Positions 20,267-30,100 of a stretch of DNA of 38,421 bases are shown here, one piece after another. The stretch is from a virus. A program made the translations under genes and the position numbers. Position 1 is the first letter of the stretch, and every line of letters starts with the position of its first letter. The notes beneath the pieces were generated by a model. That model saw only the letters and a program-made list of their open reading frames with translations, had not been told where the DNA came from and did not search any database. Location: the IMG/VR virus record IMGVR_UViG_3300042554_000932, positions 1-38,421 of that record; one strand, written 5' to 3'.

Positions 20267-21478
20267 TTATGTGATAGCGGAGCGGTCCAGCCTCGGGCCT
20301 GCGACGTGCATGGCGGTGATCCCGCCGCGGGCGTCGTAGAGAAAGCACTCCATCGCCTCGCGCTGGCCAACCCAGCCGTTTACCGCGTGGTAATCATCCG
20401 GCGGCGACAGCGACGGCGCGATACGCACGAGCACTCCATCGATCGTCTCGATGGGCCGCGACCACTCGGCGGCCTGGTGGTGCAGGTGGCCCGTGTGCCA
20501 TTCGCGATACGGGCAGGTGCTCCACGCCGCGGCCTGCTCAAGTGCCATCAGCTGCGGCAGCTTTTTCTTTGCACGATGCCCGTGTGCGAAGCCGAGAAGA
20601 TTCTTCCCGCAGGTCACATACTGCCTGCCCGTGAACGCACCCGATACGGTGACTCGCCGGTCGTTGCGGAATCGCTCACGCATGATTCGTTGATACGCCC
20701 ATGACAGCGTCTCGTCGTGGTTTCCGTTCACGACTAGGGCATCAGTCGGAGCGATGGCGGCCGACTTCTCCACGATTGCCAGCAGTGCATCCGTCCCTTC
20801 GTTGATCATCTTCTGCAGGCGTCCGTCCGTGCTGCCCGCAAGTGCCGTGCCGCCTGTTGTCGTCAGCCCAGGCGTGTCCGCGTGAAACAAGTCGCCGAGA
20901 TACGCTACGAGGATGCGGGCGGGCTTGTACGTGTGACATACGTCAAGTAGGTGGCCGGATGCCTCGGCGATCCGTGCCGCTGCAATGGCGATGTCATAGT
21001 CATCGTGGCCGGTGCCCGCGGCCCATGCGTACTTGCCGACGTGCGTGTCGGCAACGACGAGAACGGCATACGTGTCTGATTTCTTTGCTTTGACAGCTTT
21101 GGTCAAGGGCCGGCGAATGCCGCCCGACGCACCAGCAATCATCGCCTCGACGATCTCTTTCGTCGTCGGGCCGCCGCGTGGCTTGAGCCGCACGAACACA
21201 CGATGCAACTCGGTGACGATCGGCTCGCCGTCATCTCCAGCAGTCGCACACTCCCATTTCGTTGCCTCACTGGCGGCGACCTCGTAGCGCTCAAGGTCTG
21301 CCTCGATGTGCCGCAGCAGATCTTCGACCGTCTTGATTCGACGGCTCGTGGACCGTGCCTCGAGCACGTCGCCATCACGCTTCTGCGTGACCTGCTCGGC
21401 ATCGTGGCCGGGCTTCGGCGTAGCACCAGCGGACGCAGCCGCGAGAATCTCTACGGCGCGTCGGCGTGAAGCAGCCAT
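20267..21478 (-). CDS. Calcineurin-like metallophosphoesterase
   Basis: 403 aa. Metal-binding motifs in order: D144/H146 in VVADTHVGK, D196 in YLGDLFHAD, N253-H254 in NGNHDE, H299/H301 in AHGHR and the GHLHH at 330-334. These define a two-metal phosphoesterase of the type found in DNA-repair nucleases and many phages. The first 130 residues are a charged helical region without a known domain. It overlaps the 3' end of the preceding gene by 28 bases. Substrate (DNA end, cyclic nucleotide or other) cannot be told. Confidence 0.85.
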   Translation of the reverse strand: MAASRRRAVEILAAASAGATPKPGHDAEQVTQKRDGDVLEARSTSRRIKTVEDLLRHIEADLERYEVAASEATKWECATAGDDGEPIVTELHRVFVRLKPRGGPTTKEIVEAMIAGASGGIRRPLTKAVKAKKSDTYAVLVVADTHVGKYAWAAGTGHDDYDIAIAAARIAEASGHLLDVCHTYKPARILVAYLGDLFHADTPGLTTTGGTALAGSTDGRLQKMINEGTDALLAIVEKSAAIAPTDALVVNGNHDETLSWAYQRIMRERFRNDRRVTVSGAFTGRQYVTCGKNLLGFAHGHRAKKKLPQLMALEQAAAWSTCPYREWHTGHLHHQAAEWSRPIETIDGVLVRIAPSLSPPDDYHAVNGWVGQREAMECFLYDARGGITAMHVAGPRLDRSAIT

Positions 21479-21750
21479 TCCGATAATCCCTTCTTACACG
21501 GGAATCGTGTCTCTGGCATCTGGGCGATCAGCGTCTTCGCCAGCGATGCGGCCGATACGCCCGTCATCTCGCGAGTCGCACGCCAGCGGTCACGGATCTC
21601 GACGAGGAGTTCTTTTTCGCTTGGCGGTAGGGCGGTGAGCCAATTCGTCTGGCCCGACGCCTGTGCCAGCGCCAGAATCTCCGCTGCCCTGCTTGAGGGT
21701 GATCCAGCCGTCATCGTCGGGGATGACGGAGCCGCCTTCTTCGTCGTCAT
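21451..21750 (-). CDS. Hypothetical helical protein, overlaps two neighbours
   Basis: 99 aa from an ATG with GGAG seven bases upstream. SRAAEILALAQASGQTNWLT, ALPPSEKELLVEIRDRWRAT and LAKTLIAQMPETRFPCKKGL give a helical protein that may bind DNA. Its first 160 bases overlap a gene in another frame (21590-21817). The combination looks like one protein split by a frameshift, or two coupled genes. Family not recognised. Confidence 0.55.
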   Translation of the reverse strand: MTTKKAAPSSPTMTAGSPSSRAAEILALAQASGQTNWLTALPPSEKELLVEIRDRWRATREMTGVSAASLAKTLIAQMPETRFPCKKGLSEWLLHADAP

Positions 21751-21817
21751 CGTCGAGCTCCGGGGGCAGGATGACGGCGTCAGGCTGGGGCTTCGGCTGC
21801 TTCCTTGGCCGTGGCAT
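21590..21817 (-). CDS. Acidic hypothetical protein or N-terminal half of a frameshifted gene
   Basis: 75 aa. MPRPRKQPKPQPDAVILPPE is basic and proline-rich; LDDDDEEGGSVIPDDDGWIT is acidic; after KQGSG the sequence looks less protein-like (DSGAGTGVGPDELAHRPTAK). AGGAG lies eight bases before the ATG. A +1 shift near the LKQGS codons would join it to the helical part of the overlapping frame. Confidence 0.5.
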   Translation of the reverse strand: MPRPRKQPKPQPDAVILPPELDDDDEEGGSVIPDDDGWITLKQGSGDSGAGTGVGPDELAHRPTAKRKRTPRRDP

Positions 21818-21870
21818 GGGCGTCGCTCCTGTGACGCCGCCGATTGTGGAGAACCTGTCAAGCCAGACGG

Positions 21871-23667
21871 CTACTGGAGCATTCTGTAGTAGTCATCGGA
21901 ATAGTATTCCATCGGCTGGTCAATCTCGCGGCAGATGGCGTCCTTGCGGATGGCGACACATACAGGGTTGAATCCTGCATAGCAGTAGACGTCCACCCAC
22001 CTAGCCTCTGACGCGATTTGCTGCATTGTCCTTCTAGACGCCGTCAGGTCAACGCTGTCGCCGAGGAGTCCGTTGTCGTTCTTTCCAGCGGACCACATGG
22101 TCCCGTCTGTCTTTATGCCTACCAGGAACTTACGAAAGAGCGTGTTGTTGTAGTCAGTTGTGGCGAACGTGGCACCGGACGCATAGCCGTCTCCAATGCA
22201 CGACAATGCAAAGCCATTTCCCTCAACCCGATTTGCGGCGATAGAGTCAATCTCTAGCGTGCTATCCAAACTAGGATTGGCAACGTACAGCCTGCCTCCA
22301 GATGAAATGACGACTCCGCTCCTGGCAAAGCGATATGGCCCGGCAGAATGGAAGAGTATCCGGTCGTGGAAGGCATTGGTTGCGTTGACAACATCCCAGT
22401 ACGCCGACAAACCAAATGAGTAAAGCCCGCCATTGTTGTCAATCAGGAAGTCGTCACCGACTGCATCGCTCGAGACAAATGAGTGGCTGCTATCAAACAT
22501 CTCGCAAGAAAACTGAGCGCCGCTTCCACTGCGAATGTCGTTTGGGCCGCCAGGCGGCTCGACTACAGGGCTTGGAGCCGACGAGTACCCGCGTCCTGAC
22601 TTCACCACCTTTGCCGAAACAACAACACCATTCTGCACTTCGCAGGTTCCTGTCGCCTTGACTCCAGATCCAGGCTCGCCAAACACAAGCGGAGCCGTGA
22701 AGGTAGTCGCCTGCTGTGAGCCTTGCGAATAGCCGCTGCCACCGCTCGTCACGTTGATTCGCTTCACAAAACCGGTGAGCTTTTCCGGTGCGTTCATCAC
22801 GTTGTTTTCGTAGTCATACCACCAGAAATACAACTGGCCGTCATCTGCGATAACGCAGTTGCTTAGTCCAGAAGGGATTGAGGCGGCCTTGATGCCTACT
22901 GGAAGATTTACCTCCGTGACTACGGGAGCGAATGGCGGGTGGATGGAAGCGTAAACCGACACAGACCTTCCTTGTCCTCCGTAAAGCCTGGCGTCCGGCC
23001 TGCTTGTGTTTGGAGAAACGCCATGCGCACCGCCATTGAGCATTCCCGCGACAAACACTCTTCCGCTGCGCGTAACGACGGTCACGCTGTATGCGTTTCC
23101 GTTTCGCGGCGACCTTGCAGCGACATCAACAATTGGCTCGTCTATCGCGGGAAAGAAAATCCTTCGCGGCCTTGCGCAGTAATCTGCGGGGAAGAAAATC
23201 GGCGACAATGAGTCGCGGAACGGAAGGTACACGCGAGCGTTAGCACTCAGCGTGTTTGCCGCGTCTCCAATAAACGCGCTGAATATGTCACATTGCCGGC
23301 CAGGCTGCCCCCATGCGTAGAGCTCGCCGTGAATGGTTAGGCCGACCAAGCCGTAAATTGTTGAGCCGCCACCACCGTGAACAAGCTGTATCTTTTTCCA
23401 AGGGAACTGCTTTTCGCAGGGGACGTCATGAATCTCGCCGCTCTGGGCGGTATTCTGGCTGGTCCCTAGCGGCCACCTTTTGAAAAGGACTCTGCGTGGC
23501 CCGGATTCTCTAGTCGGGACAATCGGTGATATGGCTTGGCTGATGTTGAATCCTGCTTGAGAATTCACATAGCCAGACACGCCATTTGGGTAGAAGCTGA
23601 ATGGCGTGTTGTCATTGCAGTGTCCCCAGATATGGACGGGCAGCCTGCCTTCGTAGAAGAAGCTCAT
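21871..23667 (-). CDS. RCC1-like beta-propeller tail protein
   Basis: 598 aa. Repeated blade motifs of the RCC1 type are spread along the protein: TIHGELYAWGQ, TRSGRVFVAGM, ADDGQLYFWWY, DNNGGLYSFGLS, SSGGRLYVANP and KTDGTMWSAGKNDNGLLGD. RCC1 repeats fold into a seven-bladed propeller used for binding. Between them is a serine/glycine-rich insert (GGSGYSQGSQQ; GRGYSSAPSP) like those in tail fibres. Position at the end of the tail operon suggests a receptor-binding or tip protein. It is less GC-rich than its neighbours, a sign of separate acquisition. Confidence 0.75.
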   Translation of the reverse strand: MSFFYEGRLPVHIWGHCNDNTPFSFYPNGVSGYVNSQAGFNISQAISPIVPTRESGPRRVLFKRWPLGTSQNTAQSGEIHDVPCEKQFPWKKIQLVHGGGGSTIYGLVGLTIHGELYAWGQPGRQCDIFSAFIGDAANTLSANARVYLPFRDSLSPIFFPADYCARPRRIFFPAIDEPIVDVAARSPRNGNAYSVTVVTRSGRVFVAGMLNGGAHGVSPNTSRPDARLYGGQGRSVSVYASIHPPFAPVVTEVNLPVGIKAASIPSGLSNCVIADDGQLYFWWYDYENNVMNAPEKLTGFVKRINVTSGGSGYSQGSQQATTFTAPLVFGEPGSGVKATGTCEVQNGVVVSAKVVKSGRGYSSAPSPVVEPPGGPNDIRSGSGAQFSCEMFDSSHSFVSSDAVGDDFLIDNNGGLYSFGLSAYWDVVNATNAFHDRILFHSAGPYRFARSGVVISSGGRLYVANPSLDSTLEIDSIAANRVEGNGFALSCIGDGYASGATFATTDYNNTLFRKFLVGIKTDGTMWSAGKNDNGLLGDSVDLTASRRTMQQIASEARWVDVYCYAGFNPVCVAIRKDAICREIDQPMEYYSDDYYRMLQ

Positions 23668-23670
23668 GGC

Positions 23671-24057
23671 TTACGCCCCGCCAGCGGCAGCCTGCACGTG
23701 CCAGATGCCGTCAATCCTGGCAACGGTCACGAGAGCGGTGGCCATGTAGGCCGAACTGGTCACGCCAGGGATTGAGAACATACTTGCCACCGCAGTGGCT
23801 GTCTTGTTCGTGGCGATCTTGATTGGCAGGATTGAGACAGACGCTGTGTCCTTCTCAAAGAAGTAGACTTGCCGAGCGGACATCCGCACCCAGACGGACG
23901 TTCCAGTAAATGCAGCTAGTCGCAGCTGCTTCCCGCTAGGAATTGTTGGAGTGATTCCAAGCTCTAGCGGCTGCCCACCAGGCCGGGCGTTCTCAACGAC
24001 CCTAACAACGCGAGCGATCCTCGCCGCGGCAGGCCGTGTGAATGAGATCCGCTCCAT
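23671..24057 (-). CDS. Hypothetical tail-associated protein
   Basis: 128 aa, MERISFTRPAAARIARVVRV, then a beta-rich body (SVWVRMSARQVYFFEKDTAS) and DGIWHVQAAAGGA at the end. The stop is three bases from the RCC1-like gene start. It sits between tail fibre and propeller genes and is probably structural. No family recognised. Confidence 0.65.
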   Translation of the reverse strand: MERISFTRPAAARIARVVRVVENARPGGQPLELGITPTIPSGKQLRLAAFTGTSVWVRMSARQVYFFEKDTASVSILPIKIATNKTATAVASMFSIPGVTSSAYMATALVTVARIDGIWHVQAAAGGA

Positions 24058-24069
24058 GCGTCACCTACG

Positions 24070-24444
24070 TCACTTGTACTCGACGTAGGCCACGTCGACC
24101 GTCAGGTCGCCGGTAGCGTTCGCGAAGACGCGAATCGTGTGATCCTCGGGCAGCACCAGCTTCGCCGTGCCATCGACCACGCGAAGCGAGGCGTCGGCCG
24201 GCACCGAGATTGTCGTATACAGCTGCGTGGAGTTCGTGCCGACGAATCGCAGCACGCTCACGTCGGCAGAGTTCACTCCGTCGATGTTGTTGACCGTGAG
24301 CGAGTTGATCTCGAGGACAGCGGAACTGGCTGACCCGTTGGCGAGTACGAGCGTGGCGCTCGACCCGGTGGCGGTGCCGACAGGGATCGTCACTGTCCGC
24401 AGATACACCTCGGTCGCAGTCCCGGCAACATTCGGAGCGGCCAT
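24070..24444 (-). CDS. Hypothetical structural protein
   Basis: 124 aa. An all-beta look: VYLRTVTIPVGTATGSSATL, AVLEINSLTVNNIDGV, LTVDVAYVEYK. Alternating hydrophobic residues and Thr/Ser/Gly richness are typical of tail or decoration proteins. It follows the fibre gene by eight bases. No family recognised. Confidence 0.65.
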   Translation of the reverse strand: MAAPNVAGTATEVYLRTVTIPVGTATGSSATLVLANGSASSAVLEINSLTVNNIDGVNSADVSVLRFVGTNSTQLYTTISVPADASLRVVDGTAKLVLPEDHTIRVFANATGDLTVDVAYVEYK

Positions 24445-24452
24445 CGTTCACC

Positions 24453-25895
24453 TCACGTGCGAAAAACAAAATGCAAAGAACGTGCAGCCGGGGCGGCAGA
24501 GCCACCGCCACCTCCCGACGCGATCGTGATCGTGGCCCCGGCGGTGCTCACCGTCACATTACTGCCGGCCGCAATAGTCAGCGTGCCGGTGAGACCGTTG
24601 AGGGTGCTCACGTGGCTCGGCATCCGAGCGACGTCGAGCGTCCCGCTCGTGATGTCGGCGGCGGCATGGGTGTGAACCGCGGCAGCGGCAGTGATGTCCC
24701 CGACCGTCGGAAGCGTGTGAACGTGATCCTCGCGGCTGGCGTTCGCGGACGAACCGGCCGCTGCCGTGCCGAGCGGCTGCGGCGTCGCCGAGCCAACCGC
24801 CAGGCCAGACGTGCCGCCAGCGAATGCAATCGTGATGGAGCCGGCAGACGTGTCGCGGGTGAACGCCATGCCCGCACCCTGCACGAGCACGGGATTCACG
24901 ATGGAATACCGGCTCGTCCACGTCGCACTCGTGCCGTCCGTCACCAGCGGCCCAGCGTAGCCAGCCTGCGCCGGCAGCCCGGCATACCCGGAGATATCGC
25001 TGGTCGAGTGCGTGTGCGTGGCCGGTGCGAACGTCAGCGGCACGTTGCCTAGGCTCGTGTAGGAGCCGCTGGTGGCCACGTCCGCCAGACCCGAGACGTC
25101 AGCCGCGGCCAGGCTGATCGCCCCCGTGCGGCCCGCCACGGACTGCACAGGGGCTGCTGCCGACGCCGCCGCAGTGAACGACACGATGTCTGTCGTGCTG
25201 TGCGTATGTGCCGAGGGGGAGAACGACGACGGCACCCCAGACAGGGCGGTGTACCCGATGGTCGGGATGCGGGCGATGTCGAGCGTCCCGCTCTGGATGT
25301 CGCCGGCCGCGTGCGTGTGGCCCGCCTGGGAGAACGACGCCGTGAGCCCGACGATGTCGCTGGTCGAGTGCGTGTGCACCTCAGCGGCGGCGGTGAGGTC
25401 TGCCCGTGTGATGACGACGGCACCCGTCCTCGACTGCACCGATTGCACGGGTGCTGCGGCAGACGCCGCCGCCGTGAATGCCACCACGTCCGTGGTCGAA
25501 TGCGTGTGGGCCGACGGGGCAAACGTCGTCGGAACGCTGCTCAGAGCCGTGTACGAGATCGTCGGGATGCGGGCGATCGCGAACGTGCCAGCCGTGACGT
25601 CGCTCGCCTGGAGCACGATTGCCCCGACTCTCCCGGCCACGGACTGCACCGGCGAGAATCCCGCGACGGCCGCCGTGTCGTAGCTCGCAATCGTGAACTG
25701 TCCGCTCGTCGTGCTGACCGTGATGCCGGGGCCGGGCACGAGTTGAAACGTGCCGAACGCATTGGTCGCCGTGCCAGGCACGGTCAGGAATCCAGCGGGT
25801 CCGATGCCGCCGCTGGCGACCACGGAGATACCCGTGTTGCCGCTGACGGAGACACTGACGCCCGTCTCGCCAAGGATCGAGACGCTGATGGCCAT
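24453..25895 (-). CDS. Tail fibre protein with HxH repeats
   Basis: 480 aa, Ala/Ser/Thr/Gly-rich. Seven H-x-H sites recur (AHTHSTTDVV, VHTHSTSDIV, GHTHAAGDI, AHTHSTTDIV, THTHSTSDIS, DHVHTLPTVGDI, VHTHAAADI), often with an xSGTLDxARxP segment between them. In known trimeric fibres such as T4 short-tail fibres, HxH motifs bind metal ions along the axis. N-terminal residues 1-45 (VSILGETGVSVSVSGNTGIS) would attach to the tail. Overlaps the upstream gene by TGATG. Confidence 0.8.
   Translation of the reverse strand: MAISVSILGETGVSVSVSGNTGISVVASGGIGPAGFLTVPGTATNAFGTFQLVPGPGITVSTTSGQFTIASYDTAAVAGFSPVQSVAGRVGAIVLQASDVTAGTFAIARIPTISYTALSSVPTTFAPSAHTHSTTDVVAFTAAASAAAPVQSVQSRTGAVVITRADLTAAAEVHTHSTSDIVGLTASFSQAGHTHAAGDIQSGTLDIARIPTIGYTALSGVPSSFSPSAHTHSTTDIVSFTAAASAAAPVQSVAGRTGAISLAAADVSGLADVATSGSYTSLGNVPLTFAPATHTHSTSDISGYAGLPAQAGYAGPLVTDGTSATWTSRYSIVNPVLVQGAGMAFTRDTSAGSITIAFAGGTSGLAVGSATPQPLGTAAAGSSANASREDHVHTLPTVGDITAAAAVHTHAAADITSGTLDVARMPSHVSTLNGLTGTLTIAAGSNVTVSTAGATITIASGGGGGSAAPAARSLHFVFRT
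25130..25600 (-). repeat. Diverged internal repeats of the fibre gene
   Basis: Two segments of roughly 150 bases, near 25130-25290 and 25435-25600, encode near-identical runs (FAPSAHTHSTTD and FSPSAHTHSTTD, each followed by AAASAAAPVQSV). The boundaries are approximate. Such modules expand and contract by recombination and change fibre length. Confidence 0.6.
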
Positions 25896-26275
25896 CAGGG
25901 AACCCTCACGCTCACGTCACCGGCCAGATAGGTCCGCGTCACGTTGCCGGGCGTAATCGTTTTGAACCACCAGCGGTACACGCCCGTCGCCGCCAGCTGG
26001 TCCGTCTGCACCTCGGAGAGTGAGACGTTGACCTGGCCGGCGGTGAGATTGACCGGCGTGACGGTGAACGCCACAACGGTGCCACCCGCGGCAACCGTCA
26101 CCCCGGCTCCGAGCCCGCCGCCAGCAGCGACGCTCGTGAGTGAGTAGATGCGGCTGTCGTAGGTGTGGCCGGTCAAGTCCGTGCCGTCCATCGAGATAAC
26201 CATCCCGAATTCGTCACCTTTGACGAACGCGAGATCAAGCTCGGCCGGCAACTGCTCGTATGTCGTGTCTGCCAT
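25895..26275 (-). CDS. Baseplate/tail-type hypothetical protein
   Basis: 126 aa. ELDLAFVKGDEFGMVISMDG and the C-terminal GVYRWWFKTITPGNVTRTYL with GDVSVRVP resemble small proteins found before tail fibres, with an Ig-like beta layout. It shares its last base with the fibre start codon. A 44-base gap separates it from the gene upstream. Function inferred only from position. Confidence 0.6.
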   Translation of the reverse strand: MADTTYEQLPAELDLAFVKGDEFGMVISMDGTDLTGHTYDSRIYSLTSVAAGGGLGAGVTVAAGGTVVAFTVTPVNLTAGQVNVSLSEVQTDQLAATGVYRWWFKTITPGNVTRTYLAGDVSVRVP

Positions 26276-26319
26276 GGTTCTGTTTTACGCCTCGCGGGGG
26301 CTCATCTTGCAGACGCAGC

Positions 26320-27192
26320 TCAACTGGGCGGCGAGCCGAAAAGGCCGGTAAAGCTCGCCTCTGGCAGCACTCGCCGCTCCAGAATCGCCGGGTAGCTCCC
26401 CGTCTGTGCACCGCTGCCGTTGAGTCCGACGGGGTTGGCACTGGGAATCCATTCGCCGTTCTCAAAGTCGAACACCATCGCACGACGCTTCTGGTTGCCC
26501 GAGAGGAAATTGAACCCCACGTCAGGCAGCTGGAGGTTCCAGCCGGTCGGCCGGAACAGCACCTGCGACTCCGCCTTCCAGTACGGGACGATGGCGTTAC
26601 CCCACAGTTCTTCAATACGCTCGATCGTGCTTCCTTCGTGCTTGCACTGATACGGATTCGTGCCAACAAACGAGTCCGAATTCACGTAGCCGAACGATCC
26701 GATGATTGCATCGGGACGAGCTGCAAAGTTTTGCGTAATCGTCGCCCGCGTCAGGGATTCTTCAACGGTCAGCCCTTCAAAATAATCGTTTGCACTGTTC
26801 GTGAGCGGTCGCCTGTCCGTCCCGTCGTAGTAGGAAAGCGCCGGAATCTGCTCGCCCGACACGACCTCAAATTTCCACTCTGGGATTCTGTCAAGCGGCC
26901 CGAGTGCCTGATTCGTCGTCAGCACCGCGTACTCAAGGATGACCTCGACGTGGTACGGATTCTCCCCGAACGTCTCGTTCATCACGATTTTGCGGAGCTT
27001 CAGAAATGAAAACTCCGGGTGGGCGACGCCCCACAGTCCGCCGCCGACGGCGTTGACGACATCCAGGTTCGCCGTGGGCGAGACCGTGGCGTTGTCGTCA
27101 AGGATGACAACGAACCGTCGCTTTGCCACGGTCGACTCGCCAATTGCGCCTTCGATCGTGCGGCCCAGCTCGCGGTAGGATGCGACTGCCAT
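26320..27192 (-). CDS. Tail protein, probably distal tail
   Basis: 290 aa. MAVASYRELGRTIEGAIGES, then RRFVVILDDNATVSPTANLD, WGVAHPEFSFLKLRKIVMNE and ENPYHVEVILEYAVL. It follows the tape measure by one-base overlap (TGATG), the standard place for a distal-tail or tail-associated protein. I recognise no named family from the sequence. Confidence 0.65.
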   Translation of the reverse strand: MAVASYRELGRTIEGAIGESTVAKRRFVVILDDNATVSPTANLDVVNAVGGGLWGVAHPEFSFLKLRKIVMNETFGENPYHVEVILEYAVLTTNQALGPLDRIPEWKFEVVSGEQIPALSYYDGTDRRPLTNSANDYFEGLTVEESLTRATITQNFAARPDAIIGSFGYVNSDSFVGTNPYQCKHEGSTIERIEELWGNAIVPYWKAESQVLFRPTGWNLQLPDVGFNFLSGNQKRRAMVFDFENGEWIPSANPVGLNGSGAQTGSYPAILERRVLPEASFTGLFGSPPS

Positions 27193-30100
27193 CAGAAAAT
27201 CTCCGCTGGCGTGTTCATGTAGTTAGCCGTCGCGTTGGTGATCGCGGTGCGGATGCCCTGCAGCTGCTTCGTCTGCAGCCTCGCCTCGATCAGCTGCGGG
27301 TCTTGAGCCTGAGCGCCGAGCCCGAGGACGAGCTTCGCCCCCTCGGCGGTGCGAATGTCGGCAGTCGCCACCGGCCCCTGCACGGGACGGGCAAGCTCCG
27401 CTCGGCGGGCAAGCTCTGCACCGGCTCTCGCAGTTGCCGCGATAGCGATGTTCGCAGAATCCAGCATTCGCTGCTGCGACTGTGCGGCCCTCTGCTGCTG
27501 GGCAATCGCCGCACCGAACTGCTGATTGCCGCCGGCGGCCTGCTGCTGCGAGCTTATCCGGCCCGCGGCGATGTTTTTCTCGATCTTCTCTGCCTGCCGA
27601 AGCTGCTTGAGCCTGTCGGCTCCCTCCTTCGCAGCCTTGAGGTTGCCGTCATTGCGAGCCACTTCGACGGCCTGCTGCTCCGCCGCGATCCGGTCCTGCA
27701 GCGCCTGGATGTTGAGTGCCGCCTGCTTCTTTCGCTCCTCCACCTGTGCCGCGAAATCAAGCTCCGCACGCTGCCGCTCGTCGAGCTGGCCACGCAGGAA
27801 CTCTTCGACACGCTGCGCACCTTGCAACCGCTGGTTGAAGATGTCCTGCTGCCGCGCGACTTCTCGGTCGTATGACTCTTTGGTCAGGATGCCGTCCCGG
27901 ACTTGCGATTGGGCTGCCGCAACGCCATTGCGAAGCCCTTCTGCAGCAATGGCACCAACGCGCCCGAAATCCTGCGTCTTTGCTATGAGGTCCGAGACGC
28001 TCTTGCCCGTGGCGTCAAAGGCTTTCGTGAACCCGTCCGAAAAACCTTGCTCCGAGGCAGCCTGCGTGTCTAGCAGTTTTGCTCGCTGCTGATCAAGCTG
28101 TGCCAGCCTCGCAGTGGCAGCGTCTGCGGAGGCAGTATCTTGGGCAGCACGTGCTGCCGCTTGCTGCTCCTGTACGCGAACCTGCTCACGCTCAACGGCT
28201 GCGAGATCCTCTGCCAGCTTCGACTGAGCGTCGCTCACTTTCGTCAGAGCTTCAATCCGTTTTGTGTCCGCGTCGGCCTGGGCGATAGCAGCATCCTTCA
28301 CGGCCTGCCGCGTCTGTAGCTCTTGATCGACTGCATGGTTGACCTTGTCCTGCTCTACCTTGATGCGGGCAATCTCGTCCGCTGTGATATTGAGCGGGTC
28401 GGCAACAGATGCCGCAGCCGCCTCGAAACCACGCATCGCCTCGGTTACGGCACTGCTTTGATCGACGACCCCATTGAAGAACGAGTCGAATCGGTCGCGG
28501 GTCTGCTCAATGTCAGTCTCGATCTTGAACTGCGGCGACCGCTCGCGTTCGATCTGAGCCCGCAAGCCTTCAAGGTACGTTGTCGCCGCACCGGCTGCGG
28601 CGTCCTGCTGCTCAGCGGCGGTGCCGAAAATAGCCTGCGTCGTGCCGTCGATGATCTGCTGGCCTGCCGACTCAAGCTCGGCAAGGTTCTGCTGTAGTTG
28701 TGCGTTCGCGTCTATCTGCAAACCACGCCCAAAGTTTTCGAGGTCGGTACTGACGTAGCTGCCAATCGCCTCAAGAGCTTTTCCAAGTGCCACCGCTATG
28801 CTGTTGCCGATGATCTCAAACGTGTTAAAGATGCTTCTAAACACACCGCTGAGAACTTCCAGCACGCCCGTGATCTGGTTGAATGTTTCGCCCGCTGTGT
28901 TCAACGCACCAGTGAAGCCGCCGAAGTATTCGACGTACTCGTCGAATATGCCAGCGAAATACTCCGCCCCTCGCAGCAGCGTGTCTGTGATCGCGTTGGC
29001 GATGCCAGTGCCGCCCTGGCCGTCAATCCCGGCGAACTCTTCTACAAACTTTAGAAACTGATTCGTCACGTCAGTGACCGCCGGGGCAAGGTTGCCAAGC
29101 ACCTGCCCTGTGATGCCTTGCACCGTAGCGGCCACAAGGTCGAAAGCGTCGTTCATGCTCGTGACGTTGTTGACCTGCGTCTCATCGACGATCACTCCGA
29201 GCCTTTCGGCACGGGCTTGCAGTTCCTCGATACTGTCTGCACCGGCACGAAACAGCGGCGCGAGTGCGGCACCCTGCTTGCCGAACACCTCGACCGCAGC
29301 GGCAGCACGATCCGCGACGGTGGGCAGCGTCGAGATAGCATTGCCGATAGCTGAGAACTGCTCCTCTGGCGACAACGCACGCAGTTCACCGACAGACAGG
29401 TTGATCGCTCGCAGCGACTTGTCGAGTGCGTCACCGGGAGCGGCCTTGCCGATGCTCACCGCGAGCCGCTGGACGGCGGTTCCGAACTGTTCCGTATCGA
29501 CGCCAGCCAGGTTCGCGGCGAGTGAGTAGCCTTGCAAAGCCTCCACGCCGATGCCAGTGCGCTGGGCAAAATCGTCAAGCTGGTTGATCGAAGCGTTGGC
29601 GGACGTCACCAGCCCAGCGATCTGATTCTGCACGCTCGCGAACGCATTGCCGAGGGCACGCACGCCGTCGAATACCAGCCTGCCGATTTCGATATTCTTC
29701 AAGAAGTTGACGTTCTTGTTGAGTTGCTCGATGTTCTTGTCAGCCTTGCCTGCTTCTTTGCCGATCCCGTCGAGGTCAATCTTTGCCTTCTGGGCAGCAC
29801 GGTTGAACTGATCCTGCGAGAGGCGGCCAGCCTCAAGATGACCGCTCAACTCCAGCATCTGCTGCGAGTACCGCTCTTGTGGGCTCAGGTTCGCGGCGAT
29901 GATGCGAGCCGCCGACGCGGCAGCGTCAGCACGCTCCTTCTCGACGCCAGTGGCACGCTCTGACGCACGGACGAATGTCTCTTGCGAGATGGCCCCACGC
30001 TCTAGGAGGTCTTGCAGCCTGCCAAGCTCCTCGGCCCGACGCTCCTCTTCGCTGCGAACCTCGCGGGTGACACGCAGCCCCTCCTCGAACGCAGCCGCAG

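Noticed and set aside
25130-25600. CRISPR-like array in the fibre gene
   Set aside because: The repeats are diverged, in frame and of protein-repeat length; they encode HxH fibre modules and there are no uniform spacers or cas genes.
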